In this document: piece after piece, positions 59,880 to 64,000 of the stretch
Layout of the letters: each line of letters begins with the position of its first letter
Numbering within the stretch: position 1 is the first letter of the stretch
From: Coprococcus ammoniilyticus
Lineage (GTDB): Bacteria > Bacillota > Clostridia > Lachnospirales > Lachnospiraceae
Assembly (NCBI RefSeq): GCF_025567345.1
Contig: NZ_JAOQJS010000005.1
Location: 324,233-388,232 of the forward strand
Direction of reading: 5' to 3'
Length of the DNA stretch: 64,000 nucleotides
Notes under the pieces: model-generated
Database searches by the model: none
Told to the model about the DNA's origin: nothing
The model's input: only the letters and a program-made list of their open reading frames with translations
Program-made: the position numbers and the translations under genes

Positions 59880-60314
59880 TTGAAAATATCAACAAAAGGA
59901 AGATATGCATTACGGCTTATGATCTATATAGCAGCCAACTCTAATGGTAAGCCGGTCAGCATAAAGGATGTAGCAAAAAACGAGGATATCTCTGATAAAT
60001 ATCTGGAACAGATCATTTCTATATTAAATTCCGGCGGACTTGTCCGAAGCGTCCGTGGTCCACAGGGTGGCTACCTGTTACGAAAAGCACCGGAAGACAT
60101 TACAGTCGGTGCAGTTCTTCGTCTGACAGAAGGAACGCTTGCCCCTGTTGCCTGTGTCGAAGAGGATGCGCCTGAATGTGAGCGTGAATCCATCTGCTCC
60201 ACTTACAATCTGTGGAAGCGGCTTTACAGTGCGATCTGCAGTGTTGTTGACACAACCACCATCGCAGACCTCTGCAACAGCCGACCTGAAGCCGGCGACG
60301 AATACTGCATTTAG
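59880..60314 (+). CDS. Rrf2-family regulator (CymR/IscR-like)
   Basis: About 144 residues starting at TTG 59880 with GGAGG nine bases before. N-terminal KISTKGRYALRLMIYIA, then a winged HTH with SDKYLEQIISILNSGGLVRS and RGPQGGYLL, closely as in CymR. Three cysteines in PVACVEEDAPECERESIC (spacing 7 and 5) resemble the Fe-S cluster site of IscR but with a longer first gap, so it might sense Fe-S or sulfur status. In Bacillus, CymR with CysK represses sulfur genes; here cysK and metY lie close, supporting a similar role. Confidence 0.88.
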   Translation: MKISTKGRYALRLMIYIAANSNGKPVSIKDVAKNEDISDKYLEQIISILNSGGLVRSVRGPQGGYLLRKAPEDITVGAVLRLTEGTLAPVACVEEDAPECERESICSTYNLWKRLYSAICSVVDTTTIADLCNSRPEAGDEYCI

Positions 60315-60379
60315 CCTTGATTTTCCAAGTGGCTGGATTGAAACAAATTTAAAATCCCCCCTTCGGGTACTAAACTGAA

Positions 60380-60412
60380 TTGAGATTATCTGTTTGGAAC
60401 AGATAATCTCAA
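60380..60412 (+). terminator. Hairpin after the Rrf2 gene
   Basis: A perfect 15-bp stem, TTGAGATTATCTGTT/AACAGATAATCTCAA with a 3-base loop, about 65 bp after the stop. The T-run after it is poor, so it may also be an RNA 3' end structure. Confidence 0.65.
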
Positions 60413-60429
60413 CACATTGTTATTTTATA

Positions 60430-60724
60430 TTTGTGAATCTCATATTTGTATCTATAAAAAATCTACCCGGCTGTTCACTGTTGTTGAGCCGGTTCAGATC
60501 GATAATAGACAAAACATTCGTATAGGATTCGTTATGACATGCATATTGCCAGCGAATGCGAGTGCATGTCTGAGCCCGTAGGGCGAGTTTGCACATAAGC
60601 ATGAGCGAATCAGGCATATGCATGGAATAGAATACTATACGAGTTTTTCTATTGTCGATTCTGAGCCAGATTAACACGGTGAACAGCCGGTTAGATTTTT
60701 ATCCATAAATGTGAAATTCACACA
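60430..60724. repeat. Fold-back element, family A copy 2
   Basis: Arms of about 95 bp (TTTGTGAATCTCATATTTG at 60430 against the strand ending at 60724) pair through CCGGCTGTTCAC and CTATAC segments. The core (about 60525-60640) matches the family A core at 54330-54435, but the arms do not match that copy's arms. Inside the core GCCC-GTA-GGGC replaces GCC-GAA-GGC, keeping a hairpin. The right end touches the stop codon of the S66 gene. Confidence 0.88.
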
Positions 60725-61774
60725 TTACTTCAACTTCATGTCAACCACAAGGTTATTTCCGCTGGCGGTGATGTTCGCATAGCTGCCGGAGATCAATGGC
60801 AGCATCGGTGCGATATGTCCAAGATCGGCATCCATGATAACCGGCACATTGTGGTGGGCGATAATGTCCAGTACCGCATGATACTGGTCAAGCCCCATCA
60901 TCTCCTGTCCATACACCAGCGGGCGTCCGATCAGAAAGCCCTTCACATATCGGAACCATCCCGCATGCTCCATCTGCCACATAGCACGGCGGATCGCCAT
61001 CACATTCAGATCACAGGCTTCTAAGAACCAAATGAATCCATCCTCTTTATAGCGTTCCAGAAAATCCGTTGTTTTATCAAATTTCGTTCCAAGCAGATTC
61101 ACCAGACAGTCCATGCAGCCACCGATCAGTCTGCCTGCCATGAATACTTCATCGACAGCAATCGATCCATGCGTCGCATCCGTTTCATACAGATGAAGTT
61201 CTTTCTGTTCAGTGATATTATACGGTGTAAGCGGATGTTCTTCATCCTTTAGGGATTCCTTCTCATATCCACGATATCCCTGCAGGCTTTTCTTCTCACC
61301 GCAAAGCAGTGCAAATGTATCTTCTATCGATGCATGCCACGGCTCCATGCCAAACGCTGCCGCACATGGGCCATAAACAGAAGCTGTATCACAGATCGTT
61401 GTCAGCAGATAAGTCAGATTCGTATTATCCGAATATCCCACAAACCATTTCGGATCTGCTTTCTTTAAGCGTTCAAAATCAATATGATCAAGAGTCTCAC
61501 ACATCAGCTCTCCACCGCCGCAGGATATCAGAACATCATTTTTCTTTGATGTGTACATTTCATTAATCTCCTGACCGCATTTCTCCGGCGTATTACTGAT
61601 ACCAATGCCACAGCCTTCATAGCAATTTGGACCAAGCTCCGTCTGATAGCCCTTAGCATGGAATGTATCAAGTGCATGACCAAATGCTGTCCGATATGGT
61701 TCTATATTACAACCAAAAGATGGCGCAACAAAGCCAATCGTTCCACCTTTTTCTAAAAATTTCGGATATCTCAT
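60725..61774 (-). CDS. S66 family peptidase (LD-carboxypeptidase/MccF-like)
   Basis: 349 residues. Serine-Glu-His peptidase of family S66: GTIGFVAPSFGC at the N-terminus, nucleophile serine in FVGYSDNTNLTYL, glutamate in FLEACDLN and histidine in ADLGHIAPMLPL. Relatives cut murein tetrapeptides (LdcA) or inactivate microcin C (MccF); the insertions after the nucleophile (about 150-200) are more like the MccF-type group. No signal peptide. Its transcript would end in the fold-back element that begins right after its stop codon. Confidence 0.88.
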   Translation of the reverse strand: MRYPKFLEKGGTIGFVAPSFGCNIEPYRTAFGHALDTFHAKGYQTELGPNCYEGCGIGISNTPEKCGQEINEMYTSKKNDVLISCGGGELMCETLDHIDFERLKKADPKWFVGYSDNTNLTYLLTTICDTASVYGPCAAAFGMEPWHASIEDTFALLCGEKKSLQGYRGYEKESLKDEEHPLTPYNITEQKELHLYETDATHGSIAVDEVFMAGRLIGGCMDCLVNLLGTKFDKTTDFLERYKEDGFIWFLEACDLNVMAIRRAMWQMEHAGWFRYVKGFLIGRPLVYGQEMMGLDQYHAVLDIIAHHNVPVIMDADLGHIAPMLPLISGSYANITASGNNLVVDMKLK

Positions 61775-61831
61775 TTTTCTCCTCCTTTTAGCCCAACGAA
61801 CAGGAATTTATCGCAATATTCCATTCTTGGA

Positions 61832-62377
61832 TTATACTCGCTTATAGATAATTGGTTCATCATATCCAAAAGTTTTCTTTCCATTAACTTCCATGCTTTC
61901 AGATACCTCCAGACAACTATCAGAAAACTTTTCCCAAAGCTTAAATGTCATTACCGGAGAGAACTGGCTTGTACTGCCTCCTTCCCAGATTCCATCCTTT
62001 TCATGGTAGATTGCCGGGGTAAACTTTTCGGATTTTTTCAATTCGGTGTAATCAACATTTTTCATAGAACTATATGAAAATGTACTCTTATCTTCTCCTT
62101 TAGGTATTTCATAAGAATACAATACAATTTCATCCTCTTTCTCTGTAATAAGGAAAAGATGTGGTGAAACATTGCGTTTCCCATTTATCTCATAGTAGCT
62201 TTCTTCAACAACAAATTTACCATTAAAATCTTTAGGAAGGTTCAAAATTTTTCCATTACAGATTGTATTAATGTGTTCTGCATAAGGATATATTTTTCCT
62301 TCTGTCTTCATCTTATCAAACTGCTCTTTGTTATTAAAGTGTCCCGTCATCATATCAACAAAATTATCGAGTTTCAT
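61832..62377 (-). CDS. Hypothetical protein, beta-rich
   Basis: About 181 residues, cytosolic. Not recognised with confidence. The block DFNGKFVVEESYYEINGKR followed by alternating strands and a late FSPVMTFKLWEKFSD suggests a single beta-barrel-like domain, perhaps of the CpcT/CpeT-like fold, but I would not rely on that. ATG 62377 has GGAGGG eight bases upstream. It lies between the S66 gene and a DUF4143 ATPase, same strand, 57 and 37 bp gaps. Confidence 0.6.
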   Translation of the reverse strand: MKLDNFVDMMTGHFNNKEQFDKMKTEGKIYPYAEHINTICNGKILNLPKDFNGKFVVEESYYEINGKRNVSPHLFLITEKEDEIVLYSYEIPKGEDKSTFSYSSMKNVDYTELKKSEKFTPAIYHEKDGIWEGGSTSQFSPVMTFKLWEKFSDSCLEVSESMEVNGKKTFGYDEPIIYKRV

Positions 62378-62414
62378 AATTTTTCCCTCCAAATTCCTGT
62401 TTACCAGTTACTTC

Positions 62415-63674
62415 TTATAGTTCCAACGAATCTGCATTCAATAAAAAATCATATACATTCATGATTAAAATTCCCTGATCGTTATAAAAGGGTTTTGGTA
62501 TATTAGATGTAATTACAATCTTCTTAAATGAATCATTTATTTTCAAAAAAGGGCGAATTTCTTGTGCCATTTTTGTTTCCGTCTCCAGCATATACGCTGA
62601 TTGGATATAATACTTTTTAGAACCCTTATTACAGATAAAATCGACTTCCAGTTGCTTTTTTATCGGTTTTGCATCCTTCCCCTTTTCAATAACAGTCAGA
62701 TTACCAACATCCACATGAAAGCCTCTCATTCTTAATTCATTGTAAATGACATTCTCCATAGAATGTGTCACTTCCAGTTGCCTGTAATGAATTCTTGAAT
62801 TTCTAAGTCCCATATCCATAAAATAGTACTTCATTGGCGTACCGATATAAGACTTTCCCTTAATATCATATCTGCTCGCCTCTTCAACTAAAAAAGCATC
62901 CTCCAAATATTCAATATATTTCGTAATCGTTGTTGCTGTAATTTTCGAATTGTTTACGCTTTTAAATGTTTTCTGAAGTTTGTTAGGATTTGTCAACGCG
63001 CCAATTGCGGATGCCAAAACATCAAGCAATGATTCCATTTCTCCAACGTTTCTGATTTTGTTTCGTTTTACAATATCACTGATATATGTTTCCTGAAACA
63101 GATTATCCAATAGATTCATTTTTTGCTCATCCGTTTCAGCTAATACCACCAACGGAATACCGCCATAAGTAATATATTCGTTCCATCCATCATATTTATT
63201 TCCATCATAGCAACTCATAAATTCCGAAAAGCTCAAAGGGTACATATGCACCTCATCCCCTCTGCCGCCAAATTCAGTAGCTATATCTCTGGATAAAAAC
63301 TTTGCATTACTTCCCGTTACAAATATATCGCAATTCTTCTTATCCGCTAAACCGTTAAGCACACTCACAAACTCATCCAGTAACTGCACTTCATCTAAAA
63401 GAAAGTAGTATTTTTCATTATCTTGAAGTTGTTTCTTTGCCCAAGGGTAAAAGATTTTTGGATCTCGATATTCTATATTATCGAATAAATCAAACGCCAT
63501 TTCAATGATGTGTTTTTCATCCACTCCATTTTCAAGCAAATGATTTTTAAACAGCGTTCGCAATAAATATGATTTTCCACATCTTCTTATTCCTGTTACA
63601 ATTTTAATCAGACCATTTCCTTCACGATTTATAAGTTGTTCTAAATAGTAATCTCTTTTAATTTCTTTTACCAT
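62415..63674 (-). CDS. DUF4143 ATPase (AAA_14-type)
   Basis: About 419 residues. N-terminal AAA ATPase: Walker A TGIRRCGKSYLL, Walker B YYFLLDEVQLL, sensor VTGSNAKFLSRDIATEFGGR. A helical linker with DIVKRNKIRN and a C-terminal DUF4143 nuclease-like half follow, with the PD-(D/E)xK-like pattern LEVDFICNKGSKKYYIQSA. Such proteins are common in gut anaerobes; their job is unknown. ATG 63674 follows GGGAG. Its promoter lies between two 39-bp repeats, suggesting autoregulation. Confidence 0.85.
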   Translation of the reverse strand: MVKEIKRDYYLEQLINREGNGLIKIVTGIRRCGKSYLLRTLFKNHLLENGVDEKHIIEMAFDLFDNIEYRDPKIFYPWAKKQLQDNEKYYFLLDEVQLLDEFVSVLNGLADKKNCDIFVTGSNAKFLSRDIATEFGGRGDEVHMYPLSFSEFMSCYDGNKYDGWNEYITYGGIPLVVLAETDEQKMNLLDNLFQETYISDIVKRNKIRNVGEMESLLDVLASAIGALTNPNKLQKTFKSVNNSKITATTITKYIEYLEDAFLVEEASRYDIKGKSYIGTPMKYYFMDMGLRNSRIHYRQLEVTHSMENVIYNELRMRGFHVDVGNLTVIEKGKDAKPIKKQLEVDFICNKGSKKYYIQSAYMLETETKMAQEIRPFLKINDSFKKIVITSNIPKPFYNDQGILIMNVYDFLLNADSLEL

Positions 63675-63687
63675 GACATTTTCTCCC

Positions 63688-63799
63688 AAAAGATATTTCG
63701 GTTATTGTATCCCTAAATATCTTCTATTATACCCAACAACATAATACTATGCAATCGTCTAAAAGATATTTTGGTTAATATATACCCAAACATCTTCTA
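63688..63799 (-). promoter_or_regulatory. DUF4143 gene promoter between two 39-bp direct repeats
   Basis: Minus strand TTGCAT (63754-63749), 17-bp spacer, TATAAT (63731-63726). Two repeats of 39 bp starting AAAAGATATTT (63688-63726 and 63761-63799) flank the promoter; each has AGATATTT and a complementary (A)AAATATCT/AACATCTT end, so each could fold. A protein bound at both sites would close the promoter. Confidence 0.65.
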
Positions 63800-63839
63800 G
63801 ATTCTTTCCATATTCATATATAATATAAACACCAAAAAC

Positions 63840-63869
63840 GGCAGGCCGTCTGTTATATGACCACCTGCC
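63840..63869. repeat. Hairpin repeat (copy 2)
   Basis: Starts GGCAGGCCGTCTGTTATATG and ends CCTGCC; matches the hairpin at 22594-22623. On the minus strand GTTTTTGG follows, so it could end a gene that lies to the right of the window. The rest of 63870-64000 shows no gene. Confidence 0.5.
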
Positions 63870-64000
63870 TGTTACCTGCTCTAATACTATTTTCCGTGTA
63901 TCATCAGTCAATCAAACTGAAATTTTCGAGTGTGTCGCTAAATTAGATTTTTTCATCAATTATCATTACTAAAATACTCATTTCTAAGTATGGAATAATA

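Noticed and set aside
54341..60677. Minus-strand frames of 66 and 85 codons across the family A fold-back elements share a stretch (MHMPYSLMLLCKLA-like).
   Set aside because: The similarity is exactly that of the repeated core. The frames run through both arms of a hairpin and have no good ribosome site, so they are treated as non-coding.

Overview
The window looks like a chromosomal segment of a gut Lachnospiraceae (Clostridia, low to moderate GC). The reasons are strong AGGAGG ribosome sites, a T-box leader, the fruR-fruK-fruA-ptsH-ptsI operon order, a CymR-like Rrf2 regulator beside sulfur genes, GLUG/Ig-like surface proteins and an integrative mobilizable element with a MobL relaxase. I do not assign a genus. 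Most host genes are on the minus strand. No rRNA, tRNA or CRISPR array was seen.

Layout. 1-10.5 kb: AhpC peroxiredoxin (cut by the window edge), a MerR-controlled DXS-like enzyme, a small hydrolase, CstA behind a T-box leader, a PurF-like protein without the usual N-terminal cysteine, an HD protein, a NimA/PNPOx-like flavoprotein, an M20 peptidase and CrcB. 10.6-14.5 kb (plus strand): ECF sigma factor, its membrane partner, a lipoprotein serpin and agmatine deiminase. 14.6-16.4 kb: small genes, gene remnants and a long fold-back element. 16.4-22.4 kb: the fructose PTS operon with three operator-like repeats at its promoter. 22.6-24 kb: decayed genes. 24-28.4 kb: argJ, gltX and a DRE-TIM aldolase-like enzyme.

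28.7-43.0 kb is a 14.3 kb mobile element bounded by a 26-bp direct repeat (28697-28722 and 42965-42990). It carries a tyrosine integrase, repressor, excisionase, a repeat-rich oriT-like region and a MobL relaxase. Its AT-rich cargo is an agr-type quorum-sensing circuit. agrC, agrA and agrB form one minus-strand operon. The AgrD-like pre-peptide (about 38347-38492) lies apart, on the plus strand, inside the putative target operons. Two promoters (36641-36712 and 38205-38273) share the same design: two direct repeats 21 bp apart, a TTGAAA box, a 16-bp spacer and TATATT. They would drive a small ORF, a secreted metzincin protease and a lipoprotein (first), and AgrD, a small secreted protein and an ABC transporter with accessory proteins (second). 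This is the best candidate for an undescribed system.

43.2-64 kb returns to host genes: GH3 glycosidase, glycerol kinase, a 38-residue peptide gene beside a large surface protein, an EF-G/TetM-like GTPase fused to a Rae1/YacP-type NYN nuclease domain, a flippase-like membrane protein, cysK and metY with an Rrf2 regulator whose putative operator lies at both metY and its own promoter, a second surface protein, an S66 peptidase, an unknown protein and a DUF4143 ATPase.

Four long fold-back elements in two families (7113-7258 with 16176-16404; 54243-54530 with 60430-60724) have conserved cores. Their arms differ between copies but remain self-complementary within each copy.
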